64,000 bases of DNA from the NCBI GenBank assembly GCA_035772405.1, contig JAYKKM010000418.1, forward strand, positions 1,626,001 through 1,690,000, in the 5' to 3' direction. Each line of letters opens with the position of its first letter. Positions within the stretch are counted from its first letter, which is position 1. This document shows positions 41,429 through 52,320 of this stretch, piece after piece. This DNA comes from Chrysogorgia sp. JL179-B06. Taxonomy: Eukaryota > Cnidaria > Anthozoa > Scleralcyonacea > Chrysogorgiidae. Below the pieces are notes generated by a model that saw only the letters and a program-made list of their open reading frames with translations, searched no databases and had not been told where the DNA came from. The translations under genes and the position numbers were made by a program.

Positions 41429-42567
41429 ATAATGCAGTATTTGCACACAGTCACACTCTAAAATCCTGTGGTAGTTTCTCTAAACAGCATGTTTTTGTTC
41501 CAGACAATTGGTCTGCTCGTTTGCCCAACAACCTTTGATAGTAACAGTGACTGGACAACTGCAAATTGTAAACATTAAGCTTGATGACTCAGTAGTTTCA
41601 GTTGGTACACATCTTTAAAAAAAGAAAATTAAATATTAAAATTGTTCACCTCTTTTATGTAATTAATATACTCTCAGTAACTCTATACCAGTACTTAAGC
41701 ACCATTACATTTTGCATCTGCTGTGTAACAGCAAAGGCTAGCCTAAGTACTGTACAGTATGTTTTCATCAACCTCGTCAATAATAATACATACATAATTT
41801 ATGTTGACAAATCCAGAGTAAATTCAAAATGGTGTCCAAAGCCAGGTCAACCCGTTTTCGCTAAAGGTGTTTGCATTTAGTTACAAATATATCCTGTGGT
41901 TGTATATATACAAGAGTCTGTTAATCAAGCTTTCATTTTATTTATTTATCTTTTATTTTACAAGCTTTGCCAAAAAGGTGGCAGGGATGTCCCACAGAGC
42001 TTGTTGCTCCAATACCCTATGATATAAAATTAAATCAAACAGATAACATGGTTTACTTCTAAACTAAGACATAAACTAACAGCACATTTTAACAAGCAAA
42101 CGCTAGATAGGCGACGACATGAGTGTCATTTTACACAGACTGTTTTAAAAGTTTGCGGAATTTCTACATCGTATACGTGTTGGGTTGCAAGTACCAACTT
42201 GGTATTACTTTAACAATTCAGATTTGAATTGGCCTATAGAGAGATTAGGACATTGTAAATATGATGACAAGGAATTGAAAATTTTTGGCACCCTACAATA
42301 GAAGCTACTGTACAGTATTCTGGAAAGTTAGAATTACTTTAGGAATATTTAAATTAATTGTATTTGGTTCGCCTGGTTACACGAATGGAAGACTTGACGG
42401 AGATGAAAGGATCATTTGAAGCAAAATAAGTACTCAAAATACATTGTCAGAAGAATTTCTTAGCATAAATGTTGAACCTTAACCCAAATGACCATGATCA
42501 ATCTATCGAAAACAAATACAAACTGTGCTATAGCTTTTATTTAGTCTTTTGTAATCAAATGACATGG
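41429..42567. other. Non-coding region
   Basis: No supported gene; short frames only. CTGTACAGTATG and TACTGTACAGTATTC occur at about 41750 and 42308. Confidence 0.4.
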
Positions 42568-42780
42568 GCCGGGGGCCCCCAATAATTTGCTCTGGCGATT
42601 TCTTGCCAGTTTAGATCTATTTAAACTACTGTAGCTGGAAATTATTCTCAGGATGTCAGGAAATCCTATTTCAGAGATCCTAATTTCACAAATTTTCTGG
42701 AGGGCATGCCCCGGACACCCCCAGCACTGCAGTCACATTACGCCCCGCCCCAATTGACTTTCTCTTGCTAGGGCCCTGAA
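42568..42780. mobile_element. Worn hAT-like MITE remnant
   Basis: GGGCCGGGGGCCCCC at the left, and GGAGGGCATGCCCCGGACAC and AGGGCCCTG at the right, have the G/C-rich inverted end pattern of hAT-derived MITEs in an A+T-rich surround. The ends are too worn to fix exactly. Confidence 0.45.
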
Positions 42781-43724
42781 TGAACTATACTTGAAACTGT
42801 AATAACTGTATGAACAACAAACTGCAGATATGGGAGTGATCAATTGAACAAAGATCCAGAGTGGGTTCATATGATAATTTTCTAAAACAGAAAGAGCTTG
42901 CAGGTCACCTTAAAGGTAAAGTTTGGAATTTTATTTTATATGAATGTGTTTTAATGCACCAGTCATTTGACAGCCCCAATCGTGCTGCTCAGGCAGTGCT
43001 CAGGCAGCGAAAACGGGAAAATTGCCTCATATTCACCAGTTCTAACAGATAGGGGATAATACTATAGTCAGGCCTTGTGGTGAAAAAAACAAATGGATTG
43101 ATTAACTGAGCTCCTATCTTAGTTAACTAATCTTTTGTAGTATACACATTTGAACTATTGAATTTTAATTTATTGGACATACAGTAAAGTGTATATAAAT
43201 GTATTTGCATCCAATTATGTTTTGTTTTCCCCAGGATATATGTTTTCTTTTCACAAGGATATACAAAATTACCTATACCTAGTATCAGTTGAGTATCACA
43301 AGGCCTGACTACTGTATAGTGCCAGCCCAATTGCTTGCAATTTTCACACTGGATGATTATTTCACATATATGTGCTTTGCCACAAAATAGCTGCAAAAGT
43401 GTCAAAGCAAAACCATAATATTATTCACAAGTGATCACTATTGTGCTCAAATCCAAATGTTTGTGCCTGACAATTTCTGTTAATTTACTTTGTTGATGTC
43501 ATTTCCTCCAAAACATCACACAGTATACTTATATTTGGATCCAGTAGAGTAATATAAACGTGTTTTGCTCGGTACTAGGCAGTGTAGAAATACAAATAGA
43601 ATACTCTAAAAGGTCTAATGTTTCAAGCAAAAGCCTTTGTTAGTCAAAGAGCAACATTTTGAGTATCACTCAGTGTAGAAATACAAATTGAAATATACTC
43701 TAAAAGGTTGACGTACTGCCGCAA
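42781..43724. other. Non-coding region
   Basis: AGTGTAGAAATACAAAT followed by ACTCTAAAAGG occurs twice (about 43580 and 43670), a short dispersed repeat. No gene is supported. Confidence 0.4.
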
Positions 43725-43945
43725 CAGGGGCCGCGGAGCAAGGGTGGCAATTGCCCCGCCCACTTTTTTATTCATATTATTTTTAATTGGGTATAGAGTG
43801 CTTCTTTATAAATGCTGTTGTTGTTGTTGTTATGTGCACCAGTGCACCTATAGATGTAAACATACACATTGATGCTTTGTAAAATAAAATTGAAATAGTA
43901 CGAAATTCAACATCTTTAAAATTCAACTCTAAAAAGTGCTCCAAA
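43725..43945. mobile_element. CAGGGGCCG-ended MITE, truncated second copy
   Basis: CAGGGGCCGCGGAGCAAGGG matches the family at 40687-41428. The opposite end contains AAATAGTACGAAATTCAACA and CTAAAAAGTGCTCC, the complement of that element's left end. Confidence 0.6.
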
Positions 43946-44816
43946 CACGGAAACCATTAGGTATTTCTTTAGTACAAGGTCTAACATTTTAAGCAAAGGC
44001 CCTTCTTCAGAGATACAGTGCACAAAAATTTAAGATGAAGGGCCTATGCTCAAAATGTTAGACATGTACACAATATTTTAGAGTATTCAATTTATATACT
44101 TGTACAACTTAAGCTTTAAATACTTATTAATATCACAAGGTGTATTTGTGGATACTAGGCTGTACTGTGCCGGCCGGTTGTATGCAGCTCCGAGAAGTTG
44201 TTATACTGTATCTTCCCTATAGTTTTGGTAGTGAACTTATCTGTTGGTAGGACTTATTCATTTGGATAAGTTGTCCTGGCTTTGAACAACCAAACTTCAA
44301 TGTGACGAAAAATACTTAAGTAAGAATACTTACATAATATATTCATGGCCAACATTTTGGACAACGTGTCCTCAGGTCAGATTTTCCAAAACGTTGTTTC
44401 TCTAAGTTCTCTTACTTTAGTATTTTGCAACACATTGAAGTTCTATTATTTCTCTTTTTCATATTATATCCAGTTCTTTTCAGCTTTCATATTTTTTCTT
44501 TGAATTCAACCAACCCCTGCAAAGTACATGTTGTCAATTTGATCAGTTAAATATTGCTTGTGAATTGTGATGACATTAAGCTAATATTGAAAATGCTTTA
44601 TACTTGATAAGGCCTATTCATTTCTCAGCAATATACATTTTGGGTAAGCATTGGGAAATATTTATCTTCTAACACAGTATATATCCACTCTCAAAATCAA
44701 CAGGATCCAAGTTGCATGCAATTACAAACTAAAAGCCCACAGACAATTTTCAATTGAATTTAAAATCGACAACAATTCCAAAGCAGGACGTGATAAGGAC
44801 GTGAATAAATTCTAAC
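43946..44816. other. Non-coding; probable downstream intron of the BBIP1-like gene
   Basis: No recognisable exon. A 3' coding exon of the minus-strand gene could lie here or further left, but I cannot point to it. Confidence 0.4.
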
Positions 44817-45038
44817 CTTACTAGTGTCGTTTAAGACTTCCAATTTCTGCTTCTCTTCTTGGCGTTTTATAGTTTCTTGCGCTTCCTTTTGCATCTTTTC
44901 TAATTTTTCAAGCGTCACCGACTTTAGTGGCATTATTTTAGGCTTACAAAGAACAGGCATCGGGCTTTGTTCAGTATAAAGCAGTCCATGTTTAGGAAGG
45001 ATTTCCTTTATAACAACTAGTTCTGAAGCGTTCGCCAT
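44817..45038 (-). CDS. BBIP1: BBSome-interacting protein 1-like (BBIP1/BBIP10), first coding exon
   Basis: Small BBSome subunit needed for ciliary trafficking complex assembly. The start ATG is at 45038 (MANASELVVIKEILPKHG). The residues then read LLYTEQSPMPVLCKPKIMPL and KSVTLEKLEKMQKEAQETIK. The block VLCKPK-(I/L)-(M/L)-PLKS-(V/L)-TLEKLEKM is the diagnostic core of BBIP1. A Gln/Glu/Lys-rich helical tail follows. The donor is GTTAGA at 44816, or GTAAGG at 44821, which fits the consensus better but shortens the exon by five bases. Vertebrate proteins are ~90 residues, so most of the protein is in this exon. It is divergent from neighbours and unrelated to the transposons around it. Confidence 0.85.
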
Positions 45039-45182
45039 TTTGTGTAGCCAGTTACCAAGACAACAACATTATATCAGCATACAAATTCTCTTTATTGGCT
45101 TCCAAATATTTCTTATAGTACTGGTTGGGAGAATTTAATTTTATAACATGTTAACAAATCTTGGTCCTTTATTTTCATTACT
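45039..45182 (-). promoter_or_regulatory. Upstream region of the BBIP1-like gene
   Basis: The sequence before the start codon on the minus strand is the 5' UTR or promoter by position only. No TATA box or initiator can be assigned. A MITE begins at 45183. Confidence 0.35.
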
Positions 45183-45478
45183 AAGGTGCCGTCCAGTCCG
45201 TTCTGCGCATGTCCACGTTTCTGTGTTTACATTGCATTATATAAACATTGAACATGAAGTATTGCGGATTTTTTTCACACGCTTGAACTTTTCCGCCTAA
45301 AAAGCATGTTTTAAGAAGCTGTTTGGTTCCTAAATGTTGTTAATATATCAAACTACCACTCGTGCCTTCGCCACCTTTAACGAATACTCGCTTTTGAACT
45401 ATCGCAAAGTTTGTTTACATGTGGGGTCCCCAACGTTTGAAATATCACACATGCGCAGAACGGACTGGACTGCACCTT
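45183..45478. mobile_element. MITE with ~28-bp inverted ends
   Basis: AAGGTGCCGTCCAGTCCGTT and the complement of AACGGACTGGACTGCACCTT are inverted ends with one mismatch, extending through CTGCGCATG. It lies 145 bp upstream of the BBIP1-like start codon. Confidence 0.8.
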
Positions 45479-46813
45479 TAACAAGTGATATTATTAGGAG
45501 AATTTAGATGCTAATAATCTGCTAGAGATGAAAGGGCTCATTCGATTGACAATGCAAACGATCTTCGTATCGAGAACGCAGAACAATATTTTGGGCTCAT
45601 ATTTTCAAATTACCGGTGCAATCTCGTTCCCAGAGCCCTCGCCGCCTCTGGGATAATCCATCACGGTATTGCACTTCGTTCTTATGGCAGAGTTTACGGA
45701 GCAACTGCACAATACAATGCCAATTTTTCAAGCTTTATCTAAATATAAAGGCTCCATGGCTTTGGCACTATACACTCTAATTGAACTAATTGAACCCCTA
45801 TATAACCTAGTTAATGTAGACACCAAAACAACAAAGATCCTAATCCCCCGCCTCGAGTTTTCTAACCCTAACCCCCTGCCTAATGAGTTTTGTTATAACT
45901 ATCACCCTAATGCTAACACTATTAAGTGTTAAGTAATTTTTTTATGCACACTCCGTGGCTCCACAGCTCCGACGGAGCCAGTCTCAAAAGTAATGTCGCA
46001 AAAGTGACATTGCATTATGCAGTTTAGCCGAGTTGACACCAAAAAAGTTATCTTCGGACAAATTTTTAGTCGTGTCGTGTTTCCAGAAAAGCTCAAAAAA
46101 ACCTGTCCATGTTTCAATGGATTGACATCCTACGCGAAATGCAAGAAAGAGCACCTGGTGACCTGGTCTATAACGTTAAAGAAGACTCTCAAGTCACCCC
46201 GTACAATTTTGTTGAATTGTAATAAATCCGGAGAGATATCCATGGTGCAAAATTTTTGCCTCAGTTATTCTTGGTTCAGGAAATGCTACCAAATATCTTG
46301 ATTTAAGTATCTTGATTTCTCCAACTAAATCATCGGACGTATAGTGCAGAGCAGAAACGAGAACACAAGTAATCGAGAATCAAAACAAAGATCAGGTGTG
46401 TCTTGGTCGTTTATAAAAAGGCGTTACCGTTAATTTTTGTGCTGTCAAGTCTTTATTATTGTTGGAAGTTTTGAAGTTTCAACAATCAGCCAACACCTAT
46501 TAATATTTTTATAACTTGCAATACACAATGCAGTGTTTATCGACCTTTATCGACCTTATCATTGCCGCGAGTTACATAAATTCTAAAATCATATTATTTT
46601 CTGTCCCAAATCCCAATTGGTTGCTAATTTAAACACCAGACAAATTTTTTTCACCTCGTGAGTTATTAACGTGTCTAGCAGTCTAGGGAAGATTATTGCC
46701 GAAGAAGAAACTGCGCTCGGTCTATTTCTGGCGCATGCTCTTTTCAATCGACGCCCTGTTTTCCGGCCAGCTCTGGGATAATCCATCGCCAGAGGAACGA
46801 GATTGTGTGGTGT
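45479..46813. other. Non-coding region with a short dispersed repeat
   Basis: CTCTGGGATAATCCATC occurs at 45650 and 46770. CAATCTCGTTCC at 45621 has its complement GGAACGAGATTG at 46795, so the whole may be an old inverted-end element. Frames of 60-90 codons have no family resemblance. Confidence 0.45.
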
Positions 46814-47795
46814 TAATAATAATAATAATAATTTATTAATTTATAAGCGCTCTAACTATACATATTCTAAAGCGCTGATAAAAAGAATTGATTTACTAAT
46901 ATTTACAAATCATTCAACAGTATAATAACAATTAGCTAAATAAAAAGTAATCTGATCTTAATCCTTTAAATCGAAAGCTTCCTTAAAAAGATAAGTTTTC
47001 AACTGTTTTTTAAAAATGTCAATATTTGTTAAGTTTCTAATATTTGTGGGGAGAGCATTCCACAGTGTAGGTCCCGAAACGGCAAAAGCACGATCTCCAA
47101 AGGACTTGCATCTGGTTCTTGGTATGTATAATACCAATTGCTCAGTGGACCGGAGATGATACCACCCTGTAGATTTTGCTTGCAAGAGGTCTCGGATGTA
47201 GTTGGGTGTGAGACCATGTAATGCCTTGAAAACAAGCAAAAGAATCTTAAAATGAACGCGATATTTCACAGGAAGCCAGTGCAGGTGATCAATGATCGGA
47301 GTGATATGATCAAACTTAGGGATCAAGCATACCAAACGCGCAGCGACATTGAGTATTCTCTGCAGTCGGTCGTACTGATATTGCGGGAGTCCAAAAAGAA
47401 GCGAATTACAGTAGTCAAGATGACATGTGACAATAGCATGAACTAAAATTTTTGTAGACTCCTCCGTTAGAAATTTCCTAATTTGACGAATGTTGTAAAG
47501 GCTGAAGAAGGCTTTACGGCATATCTTTCCAACATGAACATCTATGGACATGTTCTTGTCAAACCATGTTCCTATGTTCCGTACGCAATCCACAGGTTCT
47601 ATGATCGACTCGCCAACACTAACCGAGCTAATAGTAACTTTAGATAGTTGTTGGCGTGAACTTATGATAAGAAACCCAGTCCACACAGTTCTCAATAAGT
47701 TTTACTGCGTCCTCTTGAGAGGTCGGAAAATCCGGACTGAAGGAAAAGTATAATTGAGTGTCATCCGCGTATACCCGTGGGCGTTGGTGTCCTTT
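46814..47795 (-). mobile_element. LINE (CR1/L2-like) 3' half, 5'-truncated at the RT YADD motif
   Basis: On the minus strand the element starts at RVYADDTQLYF near 47780 (RT motif C), changes frame, and is then open 47695-46958. The C-terminal half contains CHLDYCNSLLFGLP, LHWLPVKYRVHFK and GPTLWNALPTNIR. The 3' UTR carries two AGCGCT boxes (46842-46876) and ends in (TTA)n at 46814-46832. The tail matches that of the 5S-SINE at 21838-21872, so this family is the likely SINE partner. Confidence 0.85.
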
Positions 47796-47887
47796 TGACT
47801 TGGTGTCCGTTGCTGTCCTTTTGACTTCATATGTTACTTGAGATTTAATTATTGACAACTTAATTATAACATGGTGTCAGAATAAAA

Positions 47888-48655
47888 ATGAGCAACGAAG
47901 GAGGAAATAAACCAGGTCCGCTTGTGCTTGATGCACATGCTGCAGAAAATTGGCGAAAGTTTATCAGGGAGTTCAATATTTACTTGGTAGCTAAGGAGAG
48001 GGATGCGAAAGCAGACAAGTTAAAAGTGAACTTATTACTGAACTTTGCTGGTTCGCAAGCCATCGAAAAGTGGCCATTTCGTTTATGGTCTCTCGTCTGC
48101 AGTGCAACAAGTTTAAAGAGCTGTGCGAAGGGGTGAAGAATGTTATTTACAAAGATTGGTATCAACAAGAAGGTGAGAGGATTGACAGTTTTCAGTGTTA
48201 GTGAACTCAAACGACTTGCTCTCACATACGAATTTGGTACGCTTAAGGACTCCCTAATTCGAGATCGCATGGAGAACTACTTAAGAAACCCGACCTTACT
48301 CTACAACGAGCTCGTGACCACTGCAGAACGTACAGTATGAAGCATCAGAGATATACAAAAGCGTACATTTAATTTGCCGTCTACTTCTGGTGCATTCACA
48401 ACAACAGAAGTCCAAGCGTTAAAGAAGCATGATAATAAACCTGACTCGCCACCACGTCGTGGAGAAAATGTACTCCAGTCTTGTAAATGTTGTGGTTACA
48501 AGCACTCGTTTTCCCACCCTGCAAGATGCCCAGCCTTTAAGAAGAATTGTAGGAACTGTGGTAAGCAAGGGCATTTTGCAATAATGTGCCATAAACCGAA
48601 GATTAAAACTGAAAACAAACTTAGCACAGGGCGTTGGACTAGAGAACTTGTCTGA
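47888..48655 (+). pseudogene. Gypsy gag with two zinc knuckles (frameshifted)
   Basis: The start is MSNEGGNKPGPLVLDAHAAE. The capsid region reads NWRKFIREFNIYLVAKERDA. Frame changes follow near 48090 and 48340. The nucleocapsid has CKCCGYKHSFSHPARCPAFK and a CCHC knuckle CRNCGKQGHFAIMC near 48545-48590. The frames fit a single ancestral gag. Confidence 0.78.
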
Positions 48656-49200
48656 CAATGATAAGTGTGATGAATCCGAAATGGTACATATACATATTTT
48701 GGATCAGTGGAGATAGACTCTCTTTCAAAGTCACCAAAACAGGATAAGAGCATGGTTTCTTTAAGAATTGCAGGAAAAGACACGAAAATAAAGGCTGATA
48801 CTGGTGCAGAGGCAACTGTCATATCCTATGATCTTTACAAAAAGCTAACCAAGAAGCCATTACAGAAGATTCAACAACCGTTGAAAGGTTGGCTTGCTGA
48901 CAAACCTGTTCATCCGAAGGGTTGTGTGCGACTTTTTCCCACCCAATATAAAGATCGAGAAATCAACTTACTGTACCTTGTTGTCGATGGAAATTTCACC
49001 CCGCACTTAAGCTGTGATGCTTGTCTGGATTTTGAGATACTGAAATTTATGAACTTAGAACTGATGCCTGAATCAGAAGCCGAGAAAGAAATGACCAGCA
49101 GCAATCCTGTTGAAGGAAAACCTGGAACCAAAGGCCCGAGCATTATTGGATCAGATCCTGTTTTGAAGGATTATCCAGGACTGCTTTAGCTATATAAGCT
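48656..49200 (+). pseudogene. Gypsy aspartic protease region
   Basis: KADTGAEATVISYDLYKKL near 48790-48845 is the retroviral-type aspartic protease active site (DTGA). The frame 48707-49189 is open. It is separated from the RT by frame breaks at about 49190-49280. Confidence 0.78.
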
Positions 49201-50330
49201 TGGTAAGTTAACATCAGAAATTCACCTAGAAGTAGATCCTTCAGTAGCCCCAGTGATACATCCTCCCAGAAAATCCCTGTAGTTAAAGCAAAACTCCAAG
49301 AGATGGAAGAGGATGGGATGATTATAAGAGCAGAGGAACATACACCATGGGTATCATCCATGGTGGTAGCAGACAAAAGGAAAGGAAAAGAGAAGGACAG
49401 TGAGCATGCACCCGCCCTCAACCAGAGAAGTGAGAATTACATAGACCCTCGGGCTTGAATAAAGCTTTGAAAAGACCACATTACCCTATGGTCACCATTG
49501 AAGAGGTAGCTACTAGTTTATCTGGATGTATGTAGTGGGTTTTGGCAACTTCCTCTTGACAACGAGAGCTCAAAACTGCTCACATTTAATACACCTTGGG
49601 GGTGGTATCGTTTTACTAGATTACCATTCGGTATTGCACCAGCACCAGAAATCTACCAAAGAGAAATGGTAAGACTGTTCCAGGGACTACCAGTAAGTTA
49701 TGTGGGTCACCTACTTACAGCCCAAGGGTTGAAACCAGACCCTACAAAGGTGAAAGCTATTGTCGACATGCCTCATCCAACTGACAAATATGGGGTGCTC
49801 AGGGTAATTGGTACCATGAACTATCTGGACAAATTTATCCGTCACAAGGCTGATTTACAGGAGCCAATTGCACAACTAACCCAGAAAGATGCAATATTCA
49901 TCTAGGATCAGCAACAACAAGAGGCTTTTGAAAAACTGAAAACAGTAATCACAAATGCCCCTATACTAGCTTATTTTATGCAAGTTGTATTCGATTAGGG
50001 GCTGCGGTGATGCATGCAAGACAACTAGCAAGCCAGTGGCATATGGATCTAGGACTTTGACTAGCTGTGAACGTAGATATGCAAACATCGAAAGAGAACT
50101 GTTGGCTATCCTGTGGGGAACCCAGAAATTTCATACCTATTTGTATGGCAGAAGTGTAATTGTCGAAACAGACCATAAGCCTTTTGAATCAATATTCAAG
50201 AAACCTCTGAACGAAGCTCCACAAAAGCTATAGAGAATGTTGCTGAAACTGACAAAATACGACCTATAGCTGTTCGATACGTCCCTGGAAAGAAACAGGT
50301 GATTTCGGACTGTCTTAGCAGAGCGCCTCT
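49201..50330 (+). pseudogene. Gypsy RT and RNase H, RT active site deleted
   Basis: Before the gap, GFWQLPLDNESSKLLTFNTP and RFTRLPFGIAPAPEIYQREM are normal RT blocks. At 49672-49690 the sequence jumps from LFQGLP to VSYVGHLLTAQGLKPDP. The segment with the catalytic Y-x-DD is missing, about 60 codons by comparison with the usual spacing. RNase H remains: YGSRTLTSCERRYANIEREL and FHTYLYGRSVIVETDHKP, with later stops at 50233 and near 50260. Confidence 0.8.
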
Positions 50331-51249
50331 AGAAGATACTGAGAACCATCCTGAAGATGAAATTGGAGTAAATCTACTTGAACAACTGGGTCTTGAAAGT
50401 GACACAGTGAAGAAATTTCGTGAAGTATCGAGTACTGATGAAGCTACAAAGATTATCATGGATTACGTGTTACGGGGATGGCCTACTTGCAGAGATCAAG
50501 TAGACGAACTTGTCAGAGAGCATTCATGGAACTTTAGAGAACATCTTAGTGTAAAAGATGGTTTGCTGTTTAAATCAGATAGGCTAGTGGTACGACGGGC
50601 GTTAAGAGGTGAAATGTTGAATGAAATACACGGAGCACATCTGGGAGAAACAAAGAGCTTATCCTTTGCCCGAGATTTTGTTTTTTGGCCTTCCATGACA
50701 GCCCATATAAAAGAAAAGGTCAGCTCGTGTACAATCTGCAACTCCTTTCGTCATCGCCAGGAAAAGGAGACTATAAAGGTCTCACATGCAATTCCGGAAC
50801 TGCCATGGCAAGTAGTTGGAATGGCAGTTCCGGAATTGCGTGTGGGTGTAAAGTGTAATGTCTCCTTTTCCTGGCGATGTATTTAAGTTCAAAGGTCACC
50901 AGTATTTGCTGGTCACAGATTTCTACTCCAAGTATTTCGAGATAGAACTGCTTCACCAAAGCACCGCAAGTTGCCTTATTAACAACATGAAGAAAATATT
51001 AGCCAGGTTTGGGATACCAGATGAAGTGGTCAGCGACAATGGTACTCAGTACAGCAACACCAGAAATGTTTTTGATAACTAAGTGGTACACCAGTAGAGA
51101 TTCCAGAACCTGATCTTTCGTCCAGAGAAACAGTTCCAGTTACACATTCGAATGCAAACCCAGATGTAGTAGTAAATCTTCCACAACCGATAGTTAGTAG
51201 ATCGGGAAGAGTGATTAAGAAACCGGACAGATTAATCGAATTTTGTTAA
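50299..51249 (+). pseudogene. Gypsy integrase with internal inverted duplication and core deletion
   Basis: A zinc-binding N-terminal region with HGAHLGETKSLSFARDFVFW and CTICN (50628-50750) is followed by a break in which 50757-50812 is repeated in inverted orientation at 50820-50878. The core then resumes: TDFYSKYFEIELL with a first Asp near 50920 and SDNGTQYSN with the second Asp near 51040. The rest of the core is deleted. The C-terminal tail reads SRSGRVIKKPDRLIEFC and stops at 51249. Confidence 0.8.
50757..50878. repeat. Inverted duplication within the integrase remnant
   Basis: CGCCAGGAAAAGGAGACTAT ... GGAACTGCCAT and its complement ATGGCAGTTCC ... CCTTTTCCTGGCG flank GGCAAGTAGTTGGA. 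The arms are ~52-57 bp, with the loop-side ~20 bp perfect and some mismatches outside. Confidence 0.85.
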
Positions 51250-51312
51250 GGGGAAGATGTTATAATTATTATTATTGCTTCTGATAAGTGAAATAAAACA
51301 CAACTTATAACA

Positions 51313-51394
51313 CCCTAATCGTTGCTAACGCTAACCTAGCGAAAAATAAAGACCAGACAAAAACAGAAAGGTCCTTTTGTTATAATATATATAT

Positions 51395-51442
<48 letters not shown>

Positions 51443-51583
51443 TAGATACGCTCTATGACCTTTAGGTCATATTGAGCGCTCTACAGGATGAACCATTGTC
51501 GCTTACGCATTGTGCGCACGCTGCTTGCAGTTGAGCGCTCTGGCATGGTTCTTGATGTCCCACATGGTTCTTGATGTCCCACA

Positions 51584-51640
<57 letters not shown>
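51313..51640. repeat. MITE scrap, (TA)n tracts and spacer
   Basis: 51313-51380 repeats the interior of the MITE at 34112-34280 (AATAAAGACCAGACAAAA). (TA)n tracts lie at 51385-51436 and 51586-51644. Between them TGGTTCTTGATGTCCCACA occurs twice in tandem (51546-51583). Confidence 0.7.
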
Positions 51641-51646
<6 letters not shown>

Positions 51647-51812
51647 ATCTAAGGATTTTTGGTGAAGGAAAATTGCGAGTGTTGGAATATATACATTTTA
51701 AGACCAAACCGGAACCAGTTGCGAAAAATGCAACTTCAAGGCCTTCCGGCTGGAATTGAACCCGCGACCCTGCGATGCTAGTGGTGCTCTGACCACTGAG
51801 CTAGTCACTTTT
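51641..51812 (-). mobile_element. tRNA-derived SINE ending in (TA)n, copy 1
   Basis: On the minus strand, TAGCTCAGTGGTCAGAGCA (A-box region) is followed ~30 bases later by GGTTCAATTCC (B-box), so the head is a tRNA relic. The body has GCCGGAAGGCC, a GTTGCATTTTTCGCAAC stem-loop and TATATATTCCAACACTCG. It ends in ~57 bp of (TA)n. It is not a functional tRNA gene because there is no acceptor stem. Copy 2 is at 53566-53726. Confidence 0.82.
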
Positions 51813-52320
51813 TTCATATAATTTATGTAACTGACTAAGTGTTTGGTTATATAATAAAACAATTATACCATTTCGAGCGGAGCCCTTCATAAATTAAGTT
51901 AGCCCGCAGACGAAAGCAAATACTGACAGCTGCCGACAATATGCAAGCAAAGACATAGCGCAAATACAGTCCCCAAACGGCTGAACGATAAGCAACGTTG
52001 CAGGATATACGGACCCGCGCAAGCGCTATAGCAGCAGTTGAACCGGATGACCCCCCACACAGCAGGGACCACAAATACGGATCCGCACTAGCAGCTAGCC
52101 AGTAGGCAACAGCAGAATGAAAGCAAAGTAGCACAGTCTGAAGCACGGGAGCACAATAATGAGCTATGTTAGATGAGGGTTGGGTGGGAGGAAACGAAGT
52201 ATCGTGTGCGACGCCGTCAGATCCCACGAGTTTTGCATTGACGTAAGGCATTCAGTGCACCCCTGAATATCTATAGGGCCCCAAGGGGACCACAAGACCG
52301 GCAGCACACTTGCTTTGCAT
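51813..52320. other. GC-richer unassigned block
   Basis: Markedly richer in G+C than the flanks. A minus-strand frame of 134 codons (51847-52251) is open, with hydrophobic segments but no family resemblance. It could be a transposon fragment or chance. Confidence 0.3.

Larger units (their letters stand above)
47796..51312 (+). mobile_element. Ty3/Gypsy LTR retrotransposon, internally deleted and broken
   Basis: Gag, protease, RT, RNase H and integrase remnants appear in Gypsy order on the plus strand. A probable primer-binding site TGGTGTCAGAA lies at 47872 directly after ...TTATAACA. A purine tract AAGGGGAAGA lies at 51249-51258 before TGTTATAA. A short 3' LTR-like unit TGTTATAA...TTATAACA (51259-51312) suggests worn or internally deleted LTRs; the 5' LTR start is not defined. 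Internal deletions remove key catalytic parts. Confidence 0.82.

Noticed and set aside
42895..42919. 25-bp mini-exon between CTAAAACAG and GTAAAG
   Set aside because: Splice-like words alone. No neighbouring exons on the plus strand and no protein match.
51750..51812. Functional tRNA gene
   Set aside because: A- and B-box are present, but acceptor stem pairing and anticodon arm are absent, and a SINE body follows. A second copy exists at 53566.
51847..52251. 134-codon minus-strand membrane protein
   Set aside because: No start context, no family resemblance, no splice support. Kept only as an unassigned GC-richer block.
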